Assembly (NCBI GenBank): GCA_002718135.1
Contig: PBDN01000018.1
Coordinates: 1 to 43,854 of the forward strand
Length of the DNA: 43,854 bases
DNA from: Pelagibacteraceae bacterium
Lineage (GTDB): Bacteria; Pseudomonadota; Alphaproteobacteria; HIMB59; GCA-002718135
Direction of reading: 5' to 3'
In this document: in pieces, positions 17,247-27,233 of the stretch
How positions within the stretch are numbered: position 1 is the stretch's first letter
Layout of the letters: the number at the start of each line of letters is the position of its first letter
Notes under the pieces: generated by a model
What the model saw: the letters and a program-made list of their open reading frames with translations, nothing else
Databases searched by the model: none
What the model was told of the DNA's origin: nothing
Program-made: the position numbers and the translations under genes

Positions 17247-18692
17247 ATGTTGAAATTCGTTAAAATTTTAAAAGAAAATCCAGCAAAAAACTCACCTAAA
17301 AAAAGGTTAGAAAATTTTAAAGAAATATATGATCAATATTCACAAAAAAATGCCGAAGAACAGGCATCAAGATGCTCTCAATGCGGAATCCCCTTTTGTC
17401 AGGTTCATTGCCCACTTCATAATAATATACCTGATTGGCTAAAACTAGCAGCTGAAGAAAGGTTTGAAGAAGCTTATGCGATATCTAATGAAACAAATAA
17501 TATGCCTGAAATTTGTGGTAGGATATGTCCACAAGACAGGTTATGTGAAGGTAATTGCGTTATTGAACAATCTGGTCATGGAACTGTAACAATTGGCTCA
17601 ATTGAAAAATATATTACTGATACCGCATGGGAAAAAGGTTGGGTTAAAAATATTTCTCCCATTACTGAAAGAAAAGAGTCAATTGGTATTATAGGGGCAG
17701 GTCCCGCAGGTTTATCTGCAGCTGAGGAATTAAGAAAAAAAGGATATCAAATAACTGTTTATGATAGATATGATAGAATCGGTGGTTTATTAATATACGG
17801 CATTCCAAATTTTAAATTGCAGAAAGATGTAGTTAAAAGAAGAACTTTACGATTAAAAAATAGTGGAATAAAATTTAAATTAAATTGTAATATTGGTAAA
17901 AATATTGAGTTTAATGAAATTAAAAATAAGCATGCAGCACTATTAATTGCTACAGGTGTTTATAAATCGAGACATATAAATCTAAATCATAAAAATTATT
18001 CTAATGTTATACCTGCACTTGAGTATTTAACTGCAAGTAATAAAATTGGTTTAAAAGATAAAGTTCATGATTTTACAACCGGAAGGTTAAATGCAGAAAA
18101 TAAAAAAGTAATTGTTATAGGCGGTGGTGATACAGCTATGGATTGTGTACGTACAGCTATTCGTCAGGGAGCAAAATCAGTAAAGTGTTTGTATAGAAGG
18201 GATCGAGTAAATATGCCTGGATCACAAAGAGAGGTGGAAAATGCTATTGAAGAAGGTATTGAATTTAATTGGTTGACTCTTCCTATTGAATATCAAGGAG
18301 AACATAAAGTTGAAAAAGTAAGAATTGTAAAAATGCAACTCGTTTCCTCAGATGACTCACGTAGGCCAAATCCAGAAATTCAAAAAGGAACAGAGCAACT
18401 ATTAGATGTTGATATTATTATAGAAGCTCTTGGTTTTGAACCAGAAAATTTACCTAATTTATTTAATAGCACTTCATTAAATATTAATAAAAGTGGAACA
18501 ATAAAAATTGACTTTAAAAATATGATGACTTCGATCGACGGTGTTTTTGCTGCAGGAGATATAGTCAGAGGAGCAAGTTTAGTTGTATGGGGCATAAAGG
18601 ATGGAAGAGATGCTGCAAAAAATATTCATAATTATATTTTAAAAAAAGAAGAAAAAAAAATACATAAAAAACAAATAGTAATAAATGAATAA
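17247..18692 (+). CDS. gltD: Glutamate synthase (NADPH) small subunit
   Basis: Supplies electrons from NADPH to the large subunit for the conversion of glutamine and 2-oxoglutarate to two glutamates. The N-terminal Fe-S domain has cysteines 43, 46, 51 and 55, and a second set in CGRICPQDRLCEGNC. The FAD-binding GIIGAGPAGLSAAEEL and NAD(P)-binding VIGGGDTAMDCVR motifs follow. GVFAAGDIVRGASLVVWGI near the C-terminus binds FAD. I chose the ATG at 17247 (481 residues, beginning MLKFVK), which matches the usual GltD start. A TTG three codons upstream is possible. It overlaps gltB by eight bases. Confidence 0.96.
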   Translation: MLKFVKILKENPAKNSPKKRLENFKEIYDQYSQKNAEEQASRCSQCGIPFCQVHCPLHNNIPDWLKLAAEERFEEAYAISNETNNMPEICGRICPQDRLCEGNCVIEQSGHGTVTIGSIEKYITDTAWEKGWVKNISPITERKESIGIIGAGPAGLSAAEELRKKGYQITVYDRYDRIGGLLIYGIPNFKLQKDVVKRRTLRLKNSGIKFKLNCNIGKNIEFNEIKNKHAALLIATGVYKSRHINLNHKNYSNVIPALEYLTASNKIGLKDKVHDFTTGRLNAENKKVIVIGGGDTAMDCVRTAIRQGAKSVKCLYRRDRVNMPGSQREVENAIEEGIEFNWLTLPIEYQGEHKVEKVRIVKMQLVSSDDSRRPNPEIQKGTEQLLDVDIIIEALGFEPENLPNLFNSTSLNINKSGTIKIDFKNMMTSIDGVFAAGDIVRGASLVVWGIKDGRDAAKNIHNYILKKEEKKIHKKQIVINE

Positions 18693-21600
18693 TTATCTAA
18701 AAAATTGGAAAAAAAATAGAGATATTTTAAATAAAAATTTTATCTATAACGAAAGTGATGAACATTCTTCATGTGGAGTAGGACTTATTGCTTCACTTAA
18801 TGGTGAAGAAAATAGGGAAATTGTTGAAATGGGTGTTGCGGCACTTAAATGTTTATATCACCGAGGCGCCGTTGACGCAGATGGGAAAACAGGTGATGGA
18901 GCTGGTATACAATTAAGTATTCCTAAGGAATTTTTTGCTGAGTTGATAGAAAGGACTGGTCAAACACCTAATGAATTTCCATTCGCAGTAGGTATGATAT
19001 TTTTACCTCGCACTGATTTTGTAGCTCAAGAAAAATCAAGAACAATTGTGGAATCAGAAATTCTCAAAGAAGGTTTTAAAATATATGGTTGGCGTAATGT
19101 ACCTATAAACTCATTAATAATAGGGGAAAAAGCCAAAGCAACTCGACCAGAAATAGAGCAAATATTAATTTATAATGATAAATATAAAAATGAGATTGAA
19201 TTTGACACAAAACTTTTCATTATTCGCAAAAGAATTGAAAAGAAAATAAAAAAACAAAATATTAATAATTTCTACATTTGCTCACTCTCCTCACAATCAA
19301 TAGTTTATAAAGGTATGTTTTTAGCTGAGCAGCTATCTAATTTTTATCCAGATATTCAAAATAAGAATTTTATTTCTAAATTTTCTATATATCATCAGCG
19401 TTATTCTACAAATACTTTTCCAACATGGTCACTAGCTCAACCCTTTAGGGTAATTGCTCATAATGGTGAAATAAATACACTAAAGGGAAATAAAAATTGG
19501 ATGACTGCACATGAACCCAGATTATTTCATAAAAATTTTGAAGATTGTATTAATGATTTAAAGCCTATTATTGATGAAGATGCATCTGACTCAGCAGCTT
19601 TAGATGCAACAATTGAACTATTAGTACAATCAAATAAATCATTACCAATGGCTAAAATATTAACCATACCTGAACCTTGGGCACACAGAAGAGATTTTTC
19701 TCAAAAATTAAAAAATTTGTATGCATATGCAACAGCCATTATGGAATCTTGGGATGGACCAGCAGCAATTTGTGGAACAAAAGATGATTGGGCAATAGCT
19801 GGAATGGATCGAAATGGATTAAGACCATTAAGATATACATTAACTAATAAATATTTAATCACTGGATCTGAAGCTGGCATGGTGGAAGTTAAAGAATCAG
19901 AAGTTGTTGAAAAAGGAAGAGTGGGACCTGGACAGATGATAGCAGTTAATTTTAAAGATAAAAAATTTTATAAAGATTCAGAAATAAAAAAATATTTAGC
20001 AGACTTAAAACCTTTTGGGAAATGGACAAAAAAAATTACTCATATTGATAAATTAGTTGAATCTGTTGATGAAGAATTTAGGGATATAGAATCACAACAA
20101 TTAAGAAATAGAATGGCATCTTTTGCTTGGACCATGGAAGATATTGAAATGATTTTACATCCTATGATTGTAGATAAAAAAGAAGCAACCGGATCCATGG
20201 GTGACGATGCACCTCTTGCTGTACTTTCAGATAATTATAGGGGCTTACATCACTTTTTTAGACAAAACTTTAGTCAAGTAACTAATCCCCCTGTTGATTC
20301 TCTTAGAGAGAGAGTGGTTATGACTTTAAGAACAAGAATTGGAAACTTAAGTAACATTCTTGACGAAAATGAAGACCAATGTGAGCATCTTCAATTAAAC
20401 TCACCAATTTTGTCCATAAATCAATTTAAAACAATGCGTCAATATATGAAAGACAGTGTTAAAATAATTGACACAACAATGGATATCAAAAACATTGATA
20501 ACTCCTTTGAAAAAACTCTTTACTCAATAAATCAGAAAGCTGAACAAGCTGTAAGAGAGGGATACACACATATAATTTTAACTGATAAAGAATTATCAAA
20601 AGATCGTGTAGCACTTCCAATGATATTGGTTACAAGTTCTATTCATAGTTATCTTATAAAAAAAAATCTTAGAACATTTGTTTCTTTAAATATTCAGTCA
20701 GCAGAATGCTTAGATGTACATTATTATGCAGTTTTAATTGGCGTTGGAGCTACAAGTGTTAATGCTTATATGGCGCAACAAGCAATAGCAGATCGTCATA
20801 AAAAAGGTTTATTTAAAAATCTCACCTATGAACAATGTGTTGAGAGATACATCAACTCAATAAATAATGGCTTGCTTAAAATTATGAGTAAAATGGGAAT
20901 CTCTGTAATTAATTCTTATAGAGGCGGGTGTAATTTTGAAGCAATTGGATTAAGTCGAAATTTAATGAATAAATATTTTCCTTCAATGAGATCTAAAATA
21001 TCAGGAATTGGTCTTAATGGTATAGAAAAAAAATCATTAGAAGCTCATTTAAAAGCTTATCAAGAAAACCTACTTCACTTACAAATAGGGGGATTCTACC
21101 GTTATAGATTTGGAGGAGAACAGCATGCTTTTGAAGCGCAATCTATACATATGTTACAAAGTTCAGTTGGAAAAAATAAATATTCTTTATTTAAAAGATA
21201 TTCATCTATGATTAATGAGTTACCTCCAATTAATATTCGTGATTTATTAAATTATAGAAGTAAAAGAGAAAAAGTAAGGATTGATAGTGTTCAATCTTTT
21301 AATGAGATTAGAAAACGTCTAGTAGCCCCTGGCATTTCACTTGGAGCTCTAAGTCCTGAAGCACACGAAACACTTACTATAGCAATGAATAGAATAGGGG
21401 CTAAATCTGATTCTGGCGAAGGAGGAGAAGATCCTACTCGTTTCACATTAAAGTCAAATGGTGATAATGCTTCTTCAAGAATAAAACAAATTGCAAGCGG
21501 AAGATTTGGTGTAACAGCAGAATATTTAAATAATTGTGATGAGATTGAAATAAAAATTGCTCAAGGCGCTAAACCGGGTGAGGGTGGCCAATTGCCAGGA

Positions 21601-23199
21601 GGAAAAGTTACTGACTTAATTGCAAAACTTAGACATTCAACTAAAGGTGTAACTCTTATTAGTCCACCACCTCATCACGATATTTATTCAATAGAAGATT
21701 TAGCTCAATTAATTTATGATCTTAAGCAAATAAATCCAAAGGCTAGAGTTTGTGTGAAGCTTGTGGCACAATCAGGTATAGGAACAGTTGCAGCTGGAGT
21801 TGCTAAAGCAAAAGCTGACACCATTTTGATTTCTGGGCACAGTGGAGGAACTGGAGCTAGTCCACAAAGTAGTATTAAGTTTGCGGGACTTCCATGGGAG
21901 TTAGGTTTAAGTGAGGTACATCAAGTATTATCTTTAAATAATTTAAGAGATAAAGTTATTTTAAGAACAGATGGTGGTTTAAAAACAGGTAGAGATGTTG
22001 TTATTGCCGCAATGTTAGGTGCTGAAGAATACGGAATAGGTACTGCAAGCTTAGTGGCTATGGGTTGTATAATGGTTAGGCAATGTCACTCAAATACCTG
22101 CCCAGTAGGAGTATGTTCACAAGATGAAAAATTACGTGAAAAATTTAATGGAACACCTGAAAAAGTAATTAACCTCTTTAGTTTTATTGCTGAAGAAGTA
22201 AGAGAAATATTGACTGAACTTGGGTTTACATCTTTAGACGAAATTGTTGGTAGGGCAGATCTTTTATATCAAATTAACAGAGGTAGTTCTGATTTAGATG
22301 ATTTAGATTTAAATCCAATTATACAAACTATTGATTCATCCATTGGTAAATATGAAGAAAAGAGAAATGATATTAATAAAGTTTCTGATTCATTAGATAA
22401 AAAAATACTATATGATTCAATGTCCTTATTTGAAAAAAATGAAAAAATTAAATTAAACTATACTATTCAAAATACTGATCGTGCTATTGGTGCACTTTTT
22501 GCATCAGAAGTAACCACAAAAATAGGAAACAACAAATTAAAAGAAGATCAAGTTAAAATTAACTTAAATGGTTCAGCAGGACAATCATTAGGGGCATTTA
22601 TCGTTAAAGGCATGACAATAAAAGTTTTTGGGGATGCTAATGACTATGTTGGAAAAGGTCTTTCAGGAGGGAAAATAATAATTCAACCAAACCAAACATC
22701 AAAATTAATAACTAATGATAATGTAATAATAGGAAATACAGTTTTATATGGTGCTACTGAGGGAAAATTATATGCAGCCGGTATTGCCGGTGATCGTTTT
22801 TGTGTAAGAAATTCTGGAGCAGAAGCAGTAGTTGAAGGTTGTGGTGATAACGGTTGTGAATATATGACTGGAGGAAGTGTAGTTATACTAGGAAAAGTTG
22901 GAAATAATTTTGGAGCTGGTATGACTGGAGGTATGGCATTTGTATATGACAAAGAAGGAAGCCTACCTTTGCGTATAAATCTTGAAGATGTATTTTATCA
23001 ACAACAAATGACAGATTATTGGCAACAAAAACTTTTTGATCAAATAAAATTATATTTTTTAGAAACTAATTCTCAACATGCAAAACATATTTTGGATAAT
23101 TGGGAAAATGAAAAATTATTGTTTTGGCAAATTATACCTCATGAAATGATTTATAAATTTGGCCAACCTGTATTGGTAGAAGAAGTAAAAACTGCTTAA
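18685..23199 (+). CDS. gltB: Glutamate synthase large subunit
   Basis: Ammonia-assimilation enzyme of 1504 residues, the normal size. Cys30 in HSSCGVGL is the N-terminal nucleophile of the glutamine amidotransferase domain after removal of a propeptide of about 29 residues. The central and FMN-binding domains contain GAKPGEGGQLPGGKV and ILISGHSGGTGASP. The 3Fe-4S cluster cysteines are in CHSNTCPVGVC near residue 1135. The C-terminal beta-helix has the expected glycine-rich repeats. The order gltD before gltB is the reverse of E. coli gltB-gltD. Its stop overlaps the stop of the opposite-strand hydrolase by three bases. Confidence 0.98.
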   Translation: MNNYLKNWKKNRDILNKNFIYNESDEHSSCGVGLIASLNGEENREIVEMGVAALKCLYHRGAVDADGKTGDGAGIQLSIPKEFFAELIERTGQTPNEFPFAVGMIFLPRTDFVAQEKSRTIVESEILKEGFKIYGWRNVPINSLIIGEKAKATRPEIEQILIYNDKYKNEIEFDTKLFIIRKRIEKKIKKQNINNFYICSLSSQSIVYKGMFLAEQLSNFYPDIQNKNFISKFSIYHQRYSTNTFPTWSLAQPFRVIAHNGEINTLKGNKNWMTAHEPRLFHKNFEDCINDLKPIIDEDASDSAALDATIELLVQSNKSLPMAKILTIPEPWAHRRDFSQKLKNLYAYATAIMESWDGPAAICGTKDDWAIAGMDRNGLRPLRYTLTNKYLITGSEAGMVEVKESEVVEKGRVGPGQMIAVNFKDKKFYKDSEIKKYLADLKPFGKWTKKITHIDKLVESVDEEFRDIESQQLRNRMASFAWTMEDIEMILHPMIVDKKEATGSMGDDAPLAVLSDNYRGLHHFFRQNFSQVTNPPVDSLRERVVMTLRTRIGNLSNILDENEDQCEHLQLNSPILSINQFKTMRQYMKDSVKIIDTTMDIKNIDNSFEKTLYSINQKAEQAVREGYTHIILTDKELSKDRVALPMILVTSSIHSYLIKKNLRTFVSLNIQSAECLDVHYYAVLIGVGATSVNAYMAQQAIADRHKKGLFKNLTYEQCVERYINSINNGLLKIMSKMGISVINSYRGGCNFEAIGLSRNLMNKYFPSMRSKISGIGLNGIEKKSLEAHLKAYQENLLHLQIGGFYRYRFGGEQHAFEAQSIHMLQSSVGKNKYSLFKRYSSMINELPPINIRDLLNYRSKREKVRIDSVQSFNEIRKRLVAPGISLGALSPEAHETLTIAMNRIGAKSDSGEGGEDPTRFTLKSNGDNASSRIKQIASGRFGVTAEYLNNCDEIEIKIAQGAKPGEGGQLPGGKVTDLIAKLRHSTKGVTLISPPPHHDIYSIEDLAQLIYDLKQINPKARVCVKLVAQSGIGTVAAGVAKAKADTILISGHSGGTGASPQSSIKFAGLPWELGLSEVHQVLSLNNLRDKVILRTDGGLKTGRDVVIAAMLGAEEYGIGTASLVAMGCIMVRQCHSNTCPVGVCSQDEKLREKFNGTPEKVINLFSFIAEEVREILTELGFTSLDEIVGRADLLYQINRGSSDLDDLDLNPIIQTIDSSIGKYEEKRNDINKVSDSLDKKILYDSMSLFEKNEKIKLNYTIQNTDRAIGALFASEVTTKIGNNKLKEDQVKINLNGSAGQSLGAFIVKGMTIKVFGDANDYVGKGLSGGKIIIQPNQTSKLITNDNVIIGNTVLYGATEGKLYAAGIAGDRFCVRNSGAEAVVEGCGDNGCEYMTGGSVVILGKVGNNFGAGMTGGMAFVYDKEGSLPLRINLEDVFYQQQMTDYWQQKLFDQIKLYFLETNSQHAKHILDNWENEKLLFWQIIPHEMIYKFGQPVLVEEVKTA

Positions 23200-23930
23200 T
23201 TATTTTTTATAATTAATTCAAGTGAGTGATTTATTATTTTCAAATCAAAATCAGTTGATAACCTATGATCACTGTTTTTTAGATAAATAATTTGTACATT
23301 CTTTCCTGTAATTTTTTTAGCAATGATTTCAGGAACTTTTTTACTCACAACGTTATCTTTAAGACCGTGTATTAATATTAGTGGTTTTTTGTATCGTATT
23401 ATTTTGTTAAGAATTTTATTTGTTTTTGCATCTTTAAAAAAATTTTTTCGAATATAATAACTAAAACCATATGATGAATATTTAGTTATACCCTTAGTTT
23501 GTAATTCTTTCCTTTTTGCTTTTGACAGATTTTTATATAGATCATTTCCAAAATCAGCTGCGGCTGCTAGTCCTATCATACCTTTAATTCTCGATGGTCT
23601 TGCTTTTGCTGCTAGAAGCATTAACCATCCACCCATACTACTTCCTACTAAAATCTGAGGTCCTCTGGTTAAATTATCAATTATTTCAATTAAATCGTTT
23701 TTCCAGTCTGCAATTGTATAATCTTCAAATTTACCATCAGATTTTCCATGGCCTCTGCAATCAAATCTAATGAAGTTAAGGTTATTTTTTCTAGCATATT
23801 TCTCGGCAGCTAGCGCTTTTTTTCCATTCATGTCAGAGTTTAAGCCATGAATAAAAATAATCCCTAGCCCTCGTCCTTTTACTGTTTTATACGCAATCTT
23901 ATGCTTTTTTTTATTTATATAATAAGGCAT
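23196..23930 (-). CDS. Alpha/beta hydrolase, ABHD10-like
   Basis: Serine hydrolase of 244 residues. FIHGLNSDMNGKKA near residue 27 is the oxyanion region. The nucleophile elbow is GSSMGGW near residue 97, and likely catalytic Asp and His are in GLKDNVVSK and DHRLS. The GLNSDMNGKKA and FDCRGHGKSDG segments resemble the alphaproteobacterial relatives of mitochondrial ABHD10, an acyl-protein thioesterase/esterase. The true substrate is unknown. There is no signal peptide. It is convergent with gltB and divergent from the glycosyltransferase operon, with only 28 bases between the start codons. Confidence 0.75.
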   Translation of the reverse strand: MPYYINKKKHKIAYKTVKGRGLGIIFIHGLNSDMNGKKALAAEKYARKNNLNFIRFDCRGHGKSDGKFEDYTIADWKNDLIEIIDNLTRGPQILVGSSMGGWLMLLAAKARPSRIKGMIGLAAAADFGNDLYKNLSKAKRKELQTKGITKYSSYGFSYYIRKNFFKDAKTNKILNKIIRYKKPLILIHGLKDNVVSKKVPEIIAKKITGKNVQIIYLKNSDHRLSTDFDLKIINHSLELIIKNN

Positions 23931-23958
23931 ATATAGAGAATACTAGGATTTATTTGTA

Positions 23959-25086
23959 ATGTCATTATTTAATGTTCTTCAAATTTTGCCGTCTTTAGAT
24001 TCCGGAGGAGTAGAAAGAGGCACTATTGATTTAGCAAACTATTTATCAAGTAATAAAATATTTAACCATATCATTTCAAATGGTGGAAGAATGGAAATTG
24101 AACTAAATACTGAATATTCTCAACATTATAATTTATCTGTAAATAGTAAAAATTTATTTCTGTATCCATACCTTGCAAAAAAAATTGATAAATATATCAA
24201 AAACCATAATATAAATCTTATACATGTAAGATCTAGGGGGCCGTCTTGGATTTTAAAATTTGTACAAAAAAAAGGTTTAAAAACTGTATCTACTTTTCAT
24301 AATGTTTATGGAGGAAGTTCATATTTAAAAAAAATTTATAATAAAGAACTTGCAAATGTAGATTACGTGATTGCAATATCTCATTATGTAAAAAACAGTA
24401 TAGTAAAAAAATATAATATTAATCCTAATAAAATTACAGTCATAAATAGAGGTATTGACACAGTTTTTTTTGATGATGATTTGAAAGAAAATGATAAGAA
24501 TATATTTATAAATAAATATAAAATAAAAAAAAATAAAAAAATTATCTTATATCCAGCTAGATTGACGGAATGGAAAGGTCAAAAAGAATTTTTATCAGTT
24601 ATTAAAAAAATAGTTAACGAAAATTATTTTACTTATTTTGTTGGTGATGACAAAAATTTTTCATATACTTCTGTATTACAAAATGAAATTAATAAATCTT
24701 CTCTTGGTGACAAATGTATGATTTTAGGTAATCTTAATAGAAATGAATTAAAATTAATGTATTCAATATCTGATATAGTTATTTCAGCGCCTTTGAGACC
24801 AGAGGGTTTTGGGAGAATAGTCAGTGAGGGAATGAGTATGAAAAAAATTGTACTAGCATTTGATTTTGGCGGTGTAAGTGATCAGCTTAAGCAGATTGAT
24901 AGTCTATATAAAATTCAACCAAGAAACTATGAAGCACTTTCTAATAAAATTAATTTATTATCAGATTTATCTGATGAAAAAAAAATTAATTTGACAAATA
25001 TAGCCCGCAATCATGTATTAAAATATTTTAGTTCAAACGAAATGGTTAACAAATATAAAAATTTTTATGACAACATTTTCTTATAA
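23959..25086 (+). CDS. Glycosyltransferase family 4 protein
   Basis: GT-B glycosyltransferase of 375 residues. The N-terminal QILPSLDSGGVERGTIDLA is the acceptor-side loop of GT4 enzymes. ILYPARLTEWKGQKEFLSVI near residue 195 starts the nucleotide-sugar domain, and APLRPEGFGRIVSEGMSM near residue 275 is the EX7E donor-binding motif. No membrane segment is seen, so it probably acts at the cytoplasmic face of the inner membrane. It is first of three overlapping genes, the next being a heptosyltransferase-type GT9, so LPS core assembly is the likely setting. Donor and acceptor sugars cannot be read from the sequence. Confidence 0.85.
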   Translation: MSLFNVLQILPSLDSGGVERGTIDLANYLSSNKIFNHIISNGGRMEIELNTEYSQHYNLSVNSKNLFLYPYLAKKIDKYIKNHNINLIHVRSRGPSWILKFVQKKGLKTVSTFHNVYGGSSYLKKIYNKELANVDYVIAISHYVKNSIVKKYNINPNKITVINRGIDTVFFDDDLKENDKNIFINKYKIKKNKKIILYPARLTEWKGQKEFLSVIKKIVNENYFTYFVGDDKNFSYTSVLQNEINKSSLGDKCMILGNLNRNELKLMYSISDIVISAPLRPEGFGRIVSEGMSMKKIVLAFDFGGVSDQLKQIDSLYKIQPRNYEALSNKINLLSDLSDEKKINLTNIARNHVLKYFSSNEMVNKYKNFYDNIFL

Positions 25087-26008
25087 AAAAATTCTGATAA
25101 TAAAACATGGCTCACTAGGCGATATCATTACTGCAACATCAGTTATTAAGGCAATCAGAGATAAATTTAAAAATGCAAATTTAAGTATAGTTACAGCTGA
25201 AAGATACAATGATTTTTTTAAAACCTCTAAATTGATTGATAATATAATTATTGATAATAGAAATGGTTTTTTAATAACGTTAAAATTTATAAGTAAACTA
25301 ATTTTCAATAAATTTGATTTAGTAATAGATTTACAAAATTCTAACAGAACTGCGTTTTATGCATTTTTTTTTAAATTATTATCAAAATCAAAAATTAATG
25401 GAACTAATTATTTTTGTGATTTTAGGTATAAATATAGTTATAAAAATCCTCCATCTGTTATACAAGGTTTGTCTAATCAAGTTAATTTGATTGATATTAA
25501 AGTAAATCAAAAACCTTACTTAGGTTGGTTGACAAATGAAAATAGTTATCATAATAAAATTAAACATAAAAATTTTTTTATTATTAACCCTGGCTGTTCT
25601 CTTAAAAATTTAAAGAAAAAATGGAGCCCTTCTAATTTTGCATTTATTTGCAATTTTTTAATTAAAAAAAAAATTTTACCAGTAATTATTGGAACTATTG
25701 AGGATAAAGAATCTATTGATGTTATTGTGAATATAGAACCCAGAGCTTTGAATTTAATTGGTAAATCACCATTGTCATTTGTATATACATTAGGAAAAAA
25801 AGCTTTAGGTGCTCTTTCAAATGATACTGGGCCAGCACACTTGATAGCTGCTACTGGTTGTAAAATACATTTATTATTGTCAAAATATTCTAATCCAAAA
25901 ACAGTTATTCCTCAGTCTTCAAACGTTTCTTATACAATATCTAACAATATTAACGACATCTCAACTAACAAAATAATAGATCAAATAAATAAAATTATAA
26001 TAAAATGA
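25067..26008 (+). CDS. Glycosyltransferase family 9 (heptosyltransferase-like)
   Basis: Member of the ADP-heptose:LPS heptosyltransferase family, 313 residues. KHGSLGDIITATSVIKAI at the N-terminus is the characteristic acceptor-side loop. The middle FIINPGCSLKNLKKKWSP and the C-terminal ALSNDTGPAHLIAATG, with the conserved D-x-G-P-x-H, identify GT9. It overlaps the upstream GT4 gene by 20 bases and the downstream GT4 by 4, so the three are one translation unit. It may transfer heptose or another sugar in the inner core; WaaC versus WaaF cannot be decided. Confidence 0.85.
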   Translation: MTTFSYKKILIIKHGSLGDIITATSVIKAIRDKFKNANLSIVTAERYNDFFKTSKLIDNIIIDNRNGFLITLKFISKLIFNKFDLVIDLQNSNRTAFYAFFFKLLSKSKINGTNYFCDFRYKYSYKNPPSVIQGLSNQVNLIDIKVNQKPYLGWLTNENSYHNKIKHKNFFIINPGCSLKNLKKKWSPSNFAFICNFLIKKKILPVIIGTIEDKESIDVIVNIEPRALNLIGKSPLSFVYTLGKKALGALSNDTGPAHLIAATGCKIHLLLSKYSNPKTVIPQSSNVSYTISNNINDISTNKIIDQINKIIIK

Positions 26009-27126
26009 AAATAGACATAATATTGCCAAACAAAGAATTATTTTCCTCAAAAAAAGCTTCAGCAGTATCAATTACTGTAAATAACTCAATCAAGTTTTCA
26101 AAATATAAAAAAAATATTTCTGTTTTTGGACAAAAAACAGAAAATCCTTATTTCAAAAAAAATTTTTTTGGATTTAAAACAAATAAAATTTTTAATTTAG
26201 GAAAAAATTTATTAATTGCTAAAAATTATCTTAAAATATCTAAATTATTTGATTGTAAAAATAGAATAATTGAAATTCATAATAGACCTTACATTTTTCA
26301 TTATATTTATAGTCGCTTACCTAATGCACCAATAATATTGTATTTTCATAACGATCCACAAACTATGAAAGGATCAATTACAGTTTCTGATAGAAAAAAA
26401 ATTATACAAAATGCTTCGGGTGTTATATTTGTAAGTGAGTTTCTTAAAAAAAAATTTTTAAATGGTATTGATAAAGATAATAAAAATTTGTATGTTCTTC
26501 CAAATAGTTTAGATAAAAACTATAATGTTAGAAAAAATAAAGAAAAAAATATTTTATTTGTAGGAAGATTGGTAGAAGAAAAAGGTCCTAAATTATTTGT
26601 TGAGGTAGTTAAGGACATCGCAGAAAATTATCCTAAATGGAAATTTATAATTGTTGGGACTGCTAAAGCAGCCCAAAAAAATCTCACAACAAATTTCGAA
26701 AAAAAAATAATAAAAGATTTTTTAAATATCGGAAAAAATGTTAAATATTATGGTTTTCTTTCAAATCAAAAAGTAAAAAACTTAATGTCCAATTCTTCAA
26801 TACTTGTTGTTCCTTCAATTTGGCAAGAACCTTTTGGTATGACGGCATTAGAAGGATTAGCAAATAAAATGGCTGTAATAGGATCAAATGTTGGAGGTTT
26901 AAAGAGTATTTTGTATAAAAGAGGAGTTTTGATTAATAAAATTGATAAAATAAAACTTAAAAATGTAATAAATAAATTAATCAATAACCCCAATGAATTA
27001 AGACGTTTGCAAAATTCAACATGGAATGGTTATTGCTATGGTCAAAGGGATATTTCATTAAAGCAGGACAATTATAGAGAAAAAATAATTAAATATTGGG
27101 AAAAAAATTTAAAAATTAAAAATTAG
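26005..27126 (+). CDS. Glycosyltransferase family 4 protein
   Basis: Second GT4 of the operon, 373 residues. The first half is divergent. The second half has ILFVGRLVEEKGPKLFVEVV near residue 185 and VPSIWQEPFGMTALEGLA near residue 272, the EX7E-type donor motif. It overlaps the GT9 gene by four bases. It ends 107 bases before infC; that spacer contains no recognisable terminator or gene. Together the three enzymes probably add successive sugars to lipid A-Kdo; this is inferred from family and context. Confidence 0.85.
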   Translation: MKIDIILPNKELFSSKKASAVSITVNNSIKFSKYKKNISVFGQKTENPYFKKNFFGFKTNKIFNLGKNLLIAKNYLKISKLFDCKNRIIEIHNRPYIFHYIYSRLPNAPIILYFHNDPQTMKGSITVSDRKKIIQNASGVIFVSEFLKKKFLNGIDKDNKNLYVLPNSLDKNYNVRKNKEKNILFVGRLVEEKGPKLFVEVVKDIAENYPKWKFIIVGTAKAAQKNLTTNFEKKIIKDFLNIGKNVKYYGFLSNQKVKNLMSNSSILVVPSIWQEPFGMTALEGLANKMAVIGSNVGGLKSILYKRGVLINKIDKIKLKNVINKLINNPNELRRLQNSTWNGYCYGQRDISLKQDNYREKIIKYWEKNLKIKN

Positions 27127-27233
27127 TATCTTGAATATTATTTTAAAAACAATTATATGACTTTTATGAAATTTTTAATTCTTTATGCACTTCATAGTGT
27201 TTAATATATATCCCACCAATTCCTTGAATAGTT

